DNA from: Anaerolineaceae bacterium oral taxon 439
Lineage (GTDB): Bacteria > Chloroflexota > Anaerolineae > Anaerolineales > Anaerolineaceae
Reading direction: 5' to 3'
Length of the DNA: 64,000 nt
Assembly (NCBI GenBank): GCA_001717545.1
Contig: CP017039.1
Span: 2,790,001 to 2,854,000, forward strand
Part shown: positions 1 to 8,399 of the stretch, piece after piece
Layout of the letters: each line of letters begins with the position of its first letter
How positions within the stretch are numbered: the first letter of the stretch is position 1
Program-made: the position numbers and the translations under genes
The notes under the pieces: generated by a model
What the model saw: the letters and a program-made list of their open reading frames with translations, nothing else
The model's database searches: none
Told to the model about the DNA's origin: nothing

Positions 1-798
1 CGCTTCCGTTCGATCTTCTTCGCGCGCAACTTCGGCCATCAAATAGCCGTCACAGCCGGGATGGACTACGCGCTCGGCGACGCCGTCGTCGTTATCGACG
101 CCGATCTTCAGGATCCGCCGGAAACGATTCTGGAGCTGATCGCGAAATGGCGGGAAGGGTACGAAGTCGTCTACGCCGTTCGCGGCGAACGGGACGGCGA
201 AACCTGGTTCAAGAAGGCTTCCGCTTCGCTTTTTTACCGGATGATCTACCGGATTACCGACGTCAATATCCCGCTCGACACCGGCGACTTCCGCCTCCTG
301 GATCGAAAGGTCGTCGACGTCATGTGCAGCATGCGCGAAAAGCACCGCTTCCTGCGGGGGATGTCCTCCTGGATCGGCTATAAGCAGGTTGGCGTCCGTT
401 ACCACCGCGCCCGACGCTACGCCGGCGCGTCCAAATACCCGTTCAAAAAGATGATCAGGCTCGCCTGGAACGCGATCACCGGATTTTCCTACGTTCCGCT
501 CCAGGCCGCGACCTTCTTCGGATTCGTCGTCGCGGCGCTTTCGATTATCCTGATCCCGATCGTCGTTATCCTCCGCTGGCGCGGCTCGGAGCTCATCGGT
601 CAGGCGACGACGCTGATCTCGACGCTCTTCCTCGGCGGGGTCCAGCTGATCTGTCTGGGAATTATCGGGGAGTACCTCGGCCGGATTTACGATGAGGTCA
701 AGTCTCGGCCGCTCTACGTTACCCGGGAAATTACCGCTTCAACTTATGACGAAAATGGCGTCCCGCCGGCTCCGAAAGAGCCGGGACGCCGTCCGTAA
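1..798 (+). CDS. GtrB/DPM1-like family 2 glycosyltransferase, 5' end outside window
   Basis: The frame is open from base 1, so the start lies upstream. The protein transfers a sugar from a nucleotide donor to a polyprenyl phosphate at the membrane (family knowledge). The visible part has the [15 protein letters not shown] block and the metal-binding DADLQDPPE motif typical of GtrB/DPM1 enzymes. Two membrane helices follow near the C-terminus ([20 protein letters not shown] and a second around [20 protein letters not shown]), ending in the usual [10 protein letters not shown] tail. It may supply lipid-linked sugars for surface glycans. A hairpin overlaps its last codons. Family is secure; the sugar is unknown. 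Confidence 0.93.
   Translation, partial: RFRSIFFARNFGHQIAVTAGMDYALGDAVVVIDADLQDPPETILELIAKWREGYEVVYAVRGERDGETWFKKASASLFYRMIYRITDVNIPLDTGDFRLLDRKVVDVMCSMREKHRFLRGMSSWIGYKQVGVRYHRARRYAGASKYPFKKMIRLAWNAITGFSYVPLQAATFFGFVVAALSIILIPIVVILRWRGSELIGQATTLISTLFLGGVQLICLGIIGEYLGRIYDEVKSRPLYVTREITASTYDENGVPPAPKEPGRRP
757..795 (+). terminator. Hairpin overlapping the end of the glycosyltransferase
   Basis: GGCGTCCC (757-764) pairs with GGGACGCC (783-790), with an inner GGCTC/GAGCC stem (768-772, 778-782) and a CGAAA loop. A weak T-rich stretch follows (TAAATTCTTT). It looks like an intrinsic terminator or attenuator built into the last codons, upstream of the PLP gene. The short, broken T-run makes full termination uncertain. 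Confidence 0.45.
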
Positions 799-826
799 AT
801 TCTTTAAAAGGATGGTTTAATAAAAA

Positions 827-2293
827 ATGGCTCGTATCGATTTATCTATTCACCCCGAACGTCGTAAGCACGCGATTGACCGCGCCCGCGAACGAAAAAT
901 TATTATCCCGACCTATGATCAGCAGATGCATCCGGAACGCGTTCCGGAAAAAATCAGGCAGAACCTGAAATCGATCGGTCTCTGGGATATCGACCCGAAT
1001 AACCTTTTCCGGATTACCTGGAAAAACGAACCGACCGAAAAAGGCGGCGGTTTCGGCGGCGTCAACTATATTGAACTTCCGTCGTCGCTGACCGGCGTCG
1101 ACGCGCGGATCGTCGCGCTCGTCGGGAAATGGTTCCCCACCGGGGCGCATAAAGTCGGGGCCGCCTTCTCCTGCCTCGTTCCCCGCCTCGTCACCGGCCA
1201 ATTCGACCCAACGACCGAAAAGGCCGTCTGGCCTTCGACCGGGAACTACTGCCGCGGCGGCGCTTATGACTCCGCGCTGCTCGCCTGCAAGTCGGTCGCA
1301 ATTCTCCCCGAAGGCATGAGCCGCGAACGCTTCGCCTGGCTCGAAAAAGTCGCCGACGAAATTATCGCTACGCCCGGAACCGAATCCAACGTCAAAGAAA
1401 TCTTCGACAAGTGCTGGGAGCTGCGCCGATCGGGTCAGGAGCTGATGATCTTCAATCAGTTCGACGAACTCGGGAATTACCTCTGGCACTACAACGTCAC
1501 CGGCAGCGCCATGGAAGAAGTCTTCCGCAAGCTCGCCGGACCGAATACCCGCTTTGCCGGGATGGCGTCGAATACGGGTTCGGGCGGAACGATCGCCTGC
1601 GGCGACTTTCTGAAAACGCTGTACCCTGACGTCAAGGTCATCGCTTCCGAAGCGCTCCAATGCCCCACGCTCCTGATTAACGGCTTCGGCGCGCATCGAA
1701 TCGAAGGCATCGGCGATAAGCACGTTCCCTGGGTCCATAACGTCCGCAACACCGATTTCGTCACGTCGATTGACGACAACGCAACGGTTCATCTTCTCCG
1801 CCTCTTCAACGAGCCGGAAGGCAGGAAATATCTCGCCGACAAGGGCGTCCCGGCGGAAATCGTCAGCCAGCTGAGCCTGATGGGCCTGTCCGGAATCGCC
1901 AATCTTCTCTCGGCGATCAAGTTCGCGAAATACAACGAGCTGACCGGCGACGACGTCGTCATGACCCTCTTCACCGACTCGCTCGACCTCTACGGGACGC
2001 GCCTGGCCGAATACACGGAAGAATTCGGGCCGTTTACGCGCGACGACGCTGCCTTTGACTTCGGGCGCTACCTGATGGGCGAGACGACGAATAACATGAT
2101 CGAGCTTACCTACGCCGACCGCAAGCGCATCCACAACCTGAAGTATTACACGTGGGTCGAACAGCAAGGCCGCACCTCTGAGGAGCTCAACGCCCAGTGG
2201 TACGACCGTTCGTACTGGTCCGAAGTCGCCGCTCAGCGCGAAGAGATCGACCGCCTGATCCGCGAGTTCAACGCCGAAGTCGGCCTGATCTGA
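827..2293 (+). CDS. PLP-dependent cysteine-synthase-like protein (fold type II)
   Basis: This 488-residue protein belongs to the tryptophan-synthase-beta/cysteine-synthase fold. Lys109 in PTGAHKVGAA is the expected Schiff-base lysine. STGNYCRGGAY resembles the substrate-binding loop, and SNTGSGGTIACGD is the glycine-rich loop holding the PLP phosphate. It is longer than CysK (about 310 residues) and matches a family often annotated as PLP-dependent protein subunit beta in Anaerolineae; the substrate of that family is not established to my knowledge. AAAGGA about 15 bases upstream is the likely ribosome site. It stands alone, 28 bases after the glycosyltransferase. Confidence 0.85.
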   Translation: MARIDLSIHPERRKHAIDRARERKIIIPTYDQQMHPERVPEKIRQNLKSIGLWDIDPNNLFRITWKNEPTEKGGGFGGVNYIELPSSLTGVDARIVALVGKWFPTGAHKVGAAFSCLVPRLVTGQFDPTTEKAVWPSTGNYCRGGAYDSALLACKSVAILPEGMSRERFAWLEKVADEIIATPGTESNVKEIFDKCWELRRSGQELMIFNQFDELGNYLWHYNVTGSAMEEVFRKLAGPNTRFAGMASNTGSGGTIACGDFLKTLYPDVKVIASEALQCPTLLINGFGAHRIEGIGDKHVPWVHNVRNTDFVTSIDDNATVHLLRLFNEPEGRKYLADKGVPAEIVSQLSLMGLSGIANLLSAIKFAKYNELTGDDVVMTLFTDSLDLYGTRLAEYTEEFGPFTRDDAAFDFGRYLMGETTNNMIELTYADRKRIHNLKYYTWVEQQGRTSEELNAQWYDRSYWSEVAAQREEIDRLIREFNAEVGLI

Positions 2294-2313
2294 TTGGGTC
2301 GAACGGGCTGACG

Positions 2314-2650
2314 ATCGAATAGGAGGGGGTGATTAGCCCCCCTCCTCTCACACCACCGTGCGTACCGTTCGGTACATGGCGGTTTCAATAGTTGACGTAC
2401 ACTGACTGATACGCTTTGGTTAGGTCATAGCCCCCCGGCGTATCAGTCTTTCTTTCGTGAGTGCGCGGTGAAGTATACCCCACTTGCCATTCTCCAATAG
2501 CCTTTCCGGCTGTATGCTCCTTCACAGGCTACCCATTCGGGCAAGCCAAGCTTCCACTTGCGCGTCCTCGGCAGTTTCCACTGCTTCCAGATACACATCC
2601 GGAATCGCTGCTGCAGTCATCCGTTGAGGTCATCGATCACGCTCTTCATA
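2314..2650 (-). mobile_element. Decayed 3' end of a group II intron (RT C-terminus plus domains V and VI)
   Basis: On the minus strand, codons from about 2650 to 2460 encode the C-terminal end of a group II intron maturase, including RFRMCIWKQWK and YSRKGYWRM. A TGA at 2617-2619 replaces the usual Trp codon. A frameshift follows, and the expected ending (HRALTKERLIRRGG) continues in another frame to a stop at 2385-2387. Downstream, 2352-2384 folds like catalytic domain V and 2321-2346 like domain VI (AGGAGGGGG against CCCCCTCCT), ending in TTCGAT as bacterial introns do. The 5' part of the intron is missing. The element is dead. Confidence 0.8.
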
Positions 2651-2651
2651 C

Positions 2652-2688
2652 CTGAGTTTCCCATTCTTACAGAAAATGGGAAACTCAG
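2652..2688. repeat. Perfect 14-bp inverted repeat between intron remnant and ABC operon
   Basis: CTGAGTTTCCCATT (2652-2665) is exactly complementary to 2675-2688 across a 9-base spacer. A smaller palindrome, CTCAGA/TCTGAG (2684-2703), overlaps it. It lies just past the last ATPase gene and exactly where homology to the intron maturase stops. It could terminate the ABC operon, though neither side has a convincing T-run. It could also be the end of a mobile element that cut the intron. Confidence 0.5.
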
Positions 2689-2740
2689 ATTCTAAATTCT
2701 GAGATCCTTTTACGAGGGAAAAGATTGCTGGGCTCCTCAA

Positions 2741-3847
2741 TCATGTATCGCTCTGACCTTTTATCGGCTTGATTCTCATCCCGGACCCGGCGTCAAACAG
2801 ATGCATTTTCCCGGTATCGATCGAATAATGAATCGGAGCATCGTAAGTCCAATCGCTGACCAGACCATCCACATCAGCTTTTAATAACAGGTCCCCTGAG
2901 CGTATACTGATAATGGTTGTTTCTCCCAATCCCTCCACCACGTAAACAGTTCCGGAGATACTGCCAGGAAATGGTTGATGAGAGATATTCAGATTATTGG
3001 GACGGATTCCCAGAACTACCTTCTGTCCGGCAACGATCTGCCCGCGATATTGCTCCGCTGTGACAGCAAAAACCTGGCCATGCTTCACTGTGCAGCCATC
3101 GCTGTCAATTTCGCAATCGAAGAGGTTCATTTGTGGAGTGCCAATGAACCCTGCGACGAATACATTTGCCGGTTCGCTGTACACCTCGTCCGGGGTCCCA
3201 ATTTGCTGTTCGCGGCCGTAATTCATGATCAGGATCTTATCCGCCATGGTCATCGCTTCAATCTGATCATGTGTCACGTAGACAGTCGTCAGCCCAAGGG
3301 AATTATGGAGTCGCTTGATAACGCTCCGCATATGGCTCCGCATTTTCGCATCCAGGTGTGAAAGCGGTTCGTCCATAATGGTTACATCCGGGTTTCGCAC
3401 CAGAGCCCGTGCAATCGAGACACGCTGTTTCTGTCCGCTGGATAAGGCCGCAGGTTTGAAATTCAGAACATCTATCAGGCGTAGCTTTCTGGCAATATCC
3501 ATCACTTTTTTATTGATCGTATCCTGATCAAGTTTCAGAATTCTCAGTGGATAAGCAATGTTGTCATAGATGTTAAAGGTTGGGTACAAACCATAATTCT
3601 CAAATGACATGGCGACATTTCGTTCACGGGAAGACAGGTTATTCACTCTTTGTCCGTTGATCAGAATATCCCCCCTGGAGATATCTTCCAACCCTGCCAA
3701 CATACGCAATGATGAAGTTTTCCCGCAACCTGATGGGCCAAGAATTGCAAAGAACTCTCGATCCTTGCATCCAAATGTCAGATCCTGCACCGCATTGACC
3801 TTCTTGTCATAGATTTTCCAAACATTACGAAATTCCATATCTGCCAT
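2741..3847 (-). CDS. Sugar ABC transporter ATPase (MalK-like), second copy
   Basis: This cytoplasmic ATPase has 368 residues. Walker A is GPSGCGKTS, the signature is LSSGQ (usually LSGGQ), Walker B is VTIMDEP, and the H-loop is VTHDQ. A MalK-type regulatory C-terminus (OB-like region after about residue 235) is present. The Q-loop reads MSFENYGLYP, with Glu where MalK has Gln. It is the last gene of the operon, two bases after the first ATPase gene. Having two different ATPases suggests a heterodimer, as in glycerol-type GlpST systems. Codon use is more A/T-rich than in the ribosomal region. Confidence 0.92.
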   Translation of the reverse strand: MADMEFRNVWKIYDKKVNAVQDLTFGCKDREFFAILGPSGCGKTSSLRMLAGLEDISRGDILINGQRVNNLSSRERNVAMSFENYGLYPTFNIYDNIAYPLRILKLDQDTINKKVMDIARKLRLIDVLNFKPAALSSGQKQRVSIARALVRNPDVTIMDEPLSHLDAKMRSHMRSVIKRLHNSLGLTTVYVTHDQIEAMTMADKILIMNYGREQQIGTPDEVYSEPANVFVAGFIGTPQMNLFDCEIDSDGCTVKHGQVFAVTAEQYRGQIVAGQKVVLGIRPNNLNISHQPFPGSISGTVYVVEGLGETTIISIRSGDLLLKADVDGLVSDWTYDAPIHYSIDTGKMHLFDAGSGMRIKPIKGQSDT

Positions 3848-3849
3848 GG

Positions 3850-4965
3850 CTATTTTCCCCCATCAATCCAGTTCAGACGTTTTTTACTGTCCGAGTCAAA
3901 TAAACATGTTTTCTCGATTGCAGGCGTCAGAAAAACGAAGTTTCCCTTTGCATATGAGAGATCGCGGTCCACCTTCACGAGGATCATTTTCCCCTGAATA
4001 TTAATTTCCATAATTTGCTTTGCGCCAGTTGGAAGGATCTCCTGAATCTCGCCTTTGAGACAGGATTCAGCCAGCTTCTCGTGCGTGACCGTGATTTCTG
4101 ACGGCCGTATGCCAAGGTCGACCTGTACTGTCTCGCTTTCGATCCTGGGTAGCTTGAGTTTCTCTTCCCTGAAGCAGAAGATCGATCCATCAGCGCTGTG
4201 TTCAAGTCTGCCGGGAATGAAATTCATTGGAGGTTCGCCAACTGTCGAGGCCACAAATTCATCGACAGGGTTGTTATATATCTCCCTCGGGACACCCTCC
4301 TGCTGCAAACAGCCGTTATTGATCACATAGATGCGGTCTGCCATTGCCATGGCTTCTGTGTAATCATGCGTCACATAAATAATTGTTGCTCCAAGGTCTT
4401 TCTGCAGGCGTTTCAGCTCTGCACGCATACTGTTTCTGAGTTTTGCATCCAGATGCGCGATAGGTTCATCCATCAGAATCACATTCGGCGCTGGAGAGCG
4501 GACCAGTGCCCTTGCCAGGGAAACACGCTGACGCTGGCCGCCTGAAAGCTGGCTTGGTTTTCGATCCAGCAGATCGAGCATGCCAATGGTCTTTGCCCAT
4601 TCCTCGACCTTGTTGTTGACCTGTTCCTTTGTGAGCTTTTCAGCGCGCACGGGCGCTTTCAACGGGAAAGCAAGGTTCTCGCGTACAGTCAGATGCGGAT
4701 ACAGGGCATAACCTTCAAACACCATCGAAACATTTCTGGACTGAGGAGGAAGATCGGTAACATCCTTCCCACCAATGCAAATTTGTCCATTTTCAAGCCG
4801 CTCAATACCGGCGATCAGGTTCAACGTGGTCGTTTTCCCTGCTCCCGACGGACCAAGAATCGCGATGAACTCGTGATCGTGGCATTCCAGGGAGAAATGA
4901 TTGACAGCCGTTAGCTTGCCGTTATTGAATGTTTTTACAGCATCTTTCAATAGAATCTCTGCCAT
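3850..4965 (-). CDS. Sugar ABC transporter ATPase (MalK-like), first copy
   Basis: This ATPase has 371 residues. Walker A is GPSGAGKTT, the signature LSGGQRQR is canonical, Walker B is VILMDEP, and the H-loop is VTHDY. The C-terminal third is the MalK-like extension. As in its partner, the Q-loop has Glu instead of Gln (SMVFEGYALYPH). The Q-loop links the nucleotide site to the permease (family knowledge), so the shared change is notable. It lies 11 bases after the MalG-type permease gene and is separated by two bases from the second ATPase gene. Confidence 0.92.
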   Translation of the reverse strand: MAEILLKDAVKTFNNGKLTAVNHFSLECHDHEFIAILGPSGAGKTTTLNLIAGIERLENGQICIGGKDVTDLPPQSRNVSMVFEGYALYPHLTVRENLAFPLKAPVRAEKLTKEQVNNKVEEWAKTIGMLDLLDRKPSQLSGGQRQRVSLARALVRSPAPNVILMDEPIAHLDAKLRNSMRAELKRLQKDLGATIIYVTHDYTEAMAMADRIYVINNGCLQQEGVPREIYNNPVDEFVASTVGEPPMNFIPGRLEHSADGSIFCFREEKLKLPRIESETVQVDLGIRPSEITVTHEKLAESCLKGEIQEILPTGAKQIMEINIQGKMILVKVDRDLSYAKGNFVFLTPAIEKTCLFDSDSKKRLNWIDGGK

Positions 4966-4976
4966 ATTGTTCTCCT

Positions 4977-5837
4977 CTATTTACTCGCACTGCCAAAGGA
5001 CAAACCCTGAACCAGATATTTATCCATAACAATTGCGATAATGGTAGGGGGAATGATCGCGATGATCCCCAGTGCTGAGATCATTGCCCATTCCGGTTTT
5101 TCCTGTGCATTGAGGCTGGAGATCAGGACCGGAATTGTCTGTGCTTTCTGAAACGTCATAATCAATGAGAAGAGGAACTCATTCCACGCAAAGTTGAATG
5201 CCAATGTGAAACAGGCCGCCAGTCCAGGCGCAGCCAACGGGATGACGATTTTTCGCAATTGATCAAACTTTGAATAGCCATCCACCGCCGCCGCATGCTC
5301 AAGTTCAATCGGGATGCCGGCAAAGAAGTCTTTCAGCAGGTAAACAGTGATTGGCAGATTCATCCAGGTGTATACGATGATCATTCCTACATGGGAATCC
5401 AGCAGGCTCAGCTTGCTAAACATGATATACAGCGCAATTACTGCAACAATCGGCGGCATCATTCTCTGGGAAAGAATCGTGAACGCCAGACCGTCACTGT
5501 TCTGCCCGAGGTAGTTATACTGATAGCGTGTCAGGGCATACGCCGCCATTGCGCCAATCACCAGTGCCAGAAAAGAACTGGCCAGGCTGATGATGATGCT
5601 GTTCTGCAGGTTCATTGTGAAAATGCTGTTGCCGTTCAGCAGGTAATCCCAGGCAGAGATTGTCGGTGTGAAATCTATTCCGGGGAAGAAAAAGGGCCCG
5701 CCATAAATATCCACCTGTCGTTTGAATGAGGTTACCAGCGTCCAGTAGATAGGGAACGTCACGCAAACGATCCATATCAGGATCAGTGCCGCACGCAATA
5801 CCTGTGTAAATCCGCCTTTTTTCGTATTGTTGTTCAT
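4977..5837 (-). CDS. Carbohydrate ABC transporter permease, MalG type
   Basis: This inner-membrane permease has 286 residues and six predicted helices. The EAA loop that docks on the ATPase is seen as EHAAAVDGYSKFDQLRKIV followed by IPLAAPG. The start overlaps the stop of the MalF-type gene by four bases (ATGA), implying coupled translation. It pairs with that permease to form the channel of a CUT1-type importer. The substrate cannot be read from the sequence. Confidence 0.92.
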   Translation of the reverse strand: MNNNTKKGGFTQVLRAALILIWIVCVTFPIYWTLVTSFKRQVDIYGGPFFFPGIDFTPTISAWDYLLNGNSIFTMNLQNSIIISLASSFLALVIGAMAAYALTRYQYNYLGQNSDGLAFTILSQRMMPPIVAVIALYIMFSKLSLLDSHVGMIIVYTWMNLPITVYLLKDFFAGIPIELEHAAAVDGYSKFDQLRKIVIPLAAPGLAACFTLAFNFAWNEFLFSLIMTFQKAQTIPVLISSLNAQEKPEWAMISALGIIAIIPPTIIAIVMDKYLVQGLSFGSASK

Positions 5838-6769
5838 GCCAGATCCTCCTCTTCATACTGAGAAAAATCTACGTCAACCGGAATGATGATTTCCATTTGT
5901 TTTTTCTTCCTGTTCGCCTGAACCTTCTGCACGATCTGCGAAACGAGCATCAAAAAGATCAGCATGATCACGCAGAGAGCGGCAGATTTCCCAAGCGAGA
6001 AGTTCCGCAGCCCGACCTGATAAGCATACATTGAAGACGACATACTGGAGACGCCAGGTCCACCGGCAGTTGTAATATAAATCGTGTCAAAAATCTTGAA
6101 AGTCTCAATGGATCGCAGTGTGATCGCAACGATCGATGACGGCATCAGCATCTTGAAGATGATGTCTTTGAAGATCTGCCATTCACTGGCGCCGTCCACG
6201 CGCGCTGACTCAATCGGCTCTTTGGGTATCGATTGCAAACCGGCAAGTAGGATCAGAATAATAAAAGGCGTCCATTCCCAGACGTCTACCAGGATGATAG
6301 ATGTCATGGAGTATCCACGCTTTGAAATCCACGGAACTCCTTCAACCCCCAACAATCGGAGAAAATAGTTCAATGGGCCATACAACTCGTTAAATAATTG
6401 TTTCCACATAAAGCCGATCACAACAGGAGCCATCAGCATGGGCAGCAACATCAGAACGCGGATTATCTTCTTGCCGAATATCAGCTTATTGATGTTATAG
6501 GCAAGGAGTAAAGCCAGAAGATATTCAACGGTGACAGAAATGAGAGTCACAAGAACAGTATTCCCCATTGTCTTCCAGAAAACGTTGTTCTTGAATGCCC
6601 AAATGTAATTGCTCAATCCCAGAAAGCGAATAGAGCCACCTAATTTCCAGTTGCATAAGCTCATGATCACGTTAAAAATCAGGGGAAATATCGTAATGGC
6701 CACAAACATAAACAGCGCTGGCGCGACCAGTATATGTTTAATAGAATCTGGTTGTTTTTTCTTAATCAT
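5834..6769 (-). CDS. Carbohydrate ABC transporter permease, MalF type
   Basis: This 311-residue inner-membrane permease carries the EAA motif ESARVDGASEWQIFKDIIF and a short hydrophilic C-terminus. It lacks the large periplasmic loop of enterobacterial MalF, as is usual in non-proteobacterial CUT1 systems. It sits downstream of the binding-protein gene, with a stable hairpin in the 115-base gap, and overlaps the next permease gene by four bases. Confidence 0.92.
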   Translation of the reverse strand: MIKKKQPDSIKHILVAPALFMFVAITIFPLIFNVIMSLCNWKLGGSIRFLGLSNYIWAFKNNVFWKTMGNTVLVTLISVTVEYLLALLLAYNINKLIFGKKIIRVLMLLPMLMAPVVIGFMWKQLFNELYGPLNYFLRLLGVEGVPWISKRGYSMTSIILVDVWEWTPFIILILLAGLQSIPKEPIESARVDGASEWQIFKDIIFKMLMPSSIVAITLRSIETFKIFDTIYITTAGGPGVSSMSSSMYAYQVGLRNFSLGKSAALCVIMLIFLMLVSQIVQKVQANRKKKQMEIIIPVDVDFSQYEEEDLA

Positions 6770-6810
6770 GTCAGGTCTTCCAAATTTCCAGTTATAAATG
6801 AGGGGTAATC

Positions 6811-6849
6811 AGAACGGCTGCCCAGAATTTCTCTCGTGGCAGCCGTTCT
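6811..6849 (-). promoter_or_regulatory. Intercistronic hairpin between binding protein and permease genes
   Basis: AGAACGGCTGCC (6811-6822) is perfectly complementary to 6838-6849, giving a 12-bp stem with a 15-base loop. No T-run follows on the minus strand. Such hairpins between binding-protein and permease genes commonly protect the upstream mRNA or cause partial termination, so that more binding protein than permease is made. The role here is inferred from position. Confidence 0.6.
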
Positions 6850-6884
6850 TTCATAAATCAAGATTATAGATCGAAGCTGCAAAA

Positions 6885-8366
6885 TTACTTGCTGACACCG
6901 GTACCGGTTGTCACGTTCTTGTAAGTGTTCTGATAGAATTCTCTCTGCGTGTCGCGGCCTTCTTCATCGGTAATTTCTTCCCAGGATTCTGCGACATAAT
7001 TCAGCGCGCTTTCGACGTCCAGATCACCCGAAAGAGCTTGAGAAACTCCGAGGTCCAACGCATCCAGATAGGAACCCGCCTTTGGCAGACGCATATCAAG
7101 CTGTACGTTCGGGTGCGTGTAGGATTTCAGAACAGTATCGATGAATTCCTGCGCGTTGTAATAATGGATCGGAGAATTCTCCCAAACTGAAGCATCGGTC
7201 AGGTGCTGCAGTCGATATGGGTTGCGGGCTGTACCATCGGTAGTAACAGCTGCCAATGAGTTCTCGTCGTTGTCCATCACGCTGAGGAAGTCAACTGCGA
7301 CCTGCGGGTTCTTGCAGGTGGAGGTCACTGATGATGTCCAGCCGCTGAAAGCCAGATAAGGAGCGTACTGAACTTCGTCAAAGGTATCCCACTGTTCAGT
7401 TTCCGGGTTCCAGCATTCATAGCTTCCGGGAGCCAGAGCATAGCCAACCAGTTCCTTCACCTTGGAGCTATCAGGGTTCTGAGTAGCAAGCGCGGTATCA
7501 TGCCAGTCAATTGCAAGCGCGGATTCGCCAGCCGGGAAAGCCGCACGTTCATCACCACCGCCATAGTTGATCATGTTCGGAGGACCTAATTTCAGAATGC
7601 GTTTGTATTCTTCCAGCGCGCGCTGGTAGGCGGGATCATTGACCATCGGCTGCATGGTTTCAGGATTAAAGAAGGTATAGCCAGGGTAATTCGGATGTGC
7701 GGCATAGGTTACAGCGTGAGTCAGGAAAATATAGGGGTTGACGTCCTTCGGGGCCATGGCTTCGATTGTGCCATAGTCAACTTCGCCATCACCATCCCAG
7801 TCCCATCCATTGAAGAATTCAGCAGCGTCCATGTATTCAGTCCAGGTCTTCGGGACTTCGAGCTCATAACCGTACTGTTCCTTGAACCTGGCTTTATACT
7901 CTTCGTTTTCGAAAGCGTCTTTACGATAATAAAGAAGAATGGAGTCGCCATCCAGCGGGATCGCATAGGTTTTACCATCAAATTTCTGCATATCATAGTA
8001 GGCTTTGATCAATGTATCCCAGTTATCTTTCAGGCCAAGATAATCATCGATCGCCAGGACTGACCCACCCTGAATGAACTCAGAGAGCCAGTTGGAGGGG
8101 TAAATCACGATATCATATGCATCGGTGTTCGTCGCAAAAGAAGTGCAGAGCTTCTCGTAAAGAGAGCCAAACGGGATCTCGATCACGTTGATTTCAACGT
8201 TCGGGTTCGAAGCTTCGAACTGCTCTTTTGCGGAATAAACAGTTGTGGCGGCGAAACTGCCAACGCCGACATTGATAACAACTTTCTCATCAGCTGCAAA
8301 AACGCTGGCAACCACCACGCCATACAGCATCACAGCAACGAGAAGCAACGATAAAGACTTTTTCAT
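6885..8366 (-). CDS. Extracellular solute-binding protein, family 1-like
   Basis: This 493-residue protein has a signal peptide at residues 1-24 (MKKSLSLLLVAVML, then VASVFA before ADEKV). No lipobox Cys is visible at the cleavage site, so anchoring is unclear. The body resembles CUT1 binding proteins, for example DIVIYPSNWLSEF and the WHDTALA region. It captures the substrate outside the membrane for the permease pair encoded downstream. It follows the nucleoside hydrolase gene by 33 bases in the same operon. Confidence 0.88.
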   Translation of the reverse strand: MKKSLSLLLVAVMLYGVVVASVFAADEKVVINVGVGSFAATTVYSAKEQFEASNPNVEINVIEIPFGSLYEKLCTSFATNTDAYDIVIYPSNWLSEFIQGGSVLAIDDYLGLKDNWDTLIKAYYDMQKFDGKTYAIPLDGDSILLYYRKDAFENEEYKARFKEQYGYELEVPKTWTEYMDAAEFFNGWDWDGDGEVDYGTIEAMAPKDVNPYIFLTHAVTYAAHPNYPGYTFFNPETMQPMVNDPAYQRALEEYKRILKLGPPNMINYGGGDERAAFPAGESALAIDWHDTALATQNPDSSKVKELVGYALAPGSYECWNPETEQWDTFDEVQYAPYLAFSGWTSSVTSTCKNPQVAVDFLSVMDNDENSLAAVTTDGTARNPYRLQHLTDASVWENSPIHYYNAQEFIDTVLKSYTHPNVQLDMRLPKAGSYLDALDLGVSQALSGDLDVESALNYVAESWEEITDEEGRDTQREFYQNTYKNVTTGTGVSK

Positions 8367-8399
8367 CTTTTCTTTCCTTCCAAGAATGGATTGGCCTGT

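Noticed and set aside
842-2167. 441-codon minus-strand frame
   Set aside because: It is the exact antisense of the PLP gene, has no family motif or ribosome site, and results from high G+C codon bias.
2461-2655. 64-codon plus-strand frame
   Set aside because: It is antisense to the group II intron maturase remnant; such frames are often annotated as hypothetical proteins but show no coding support.
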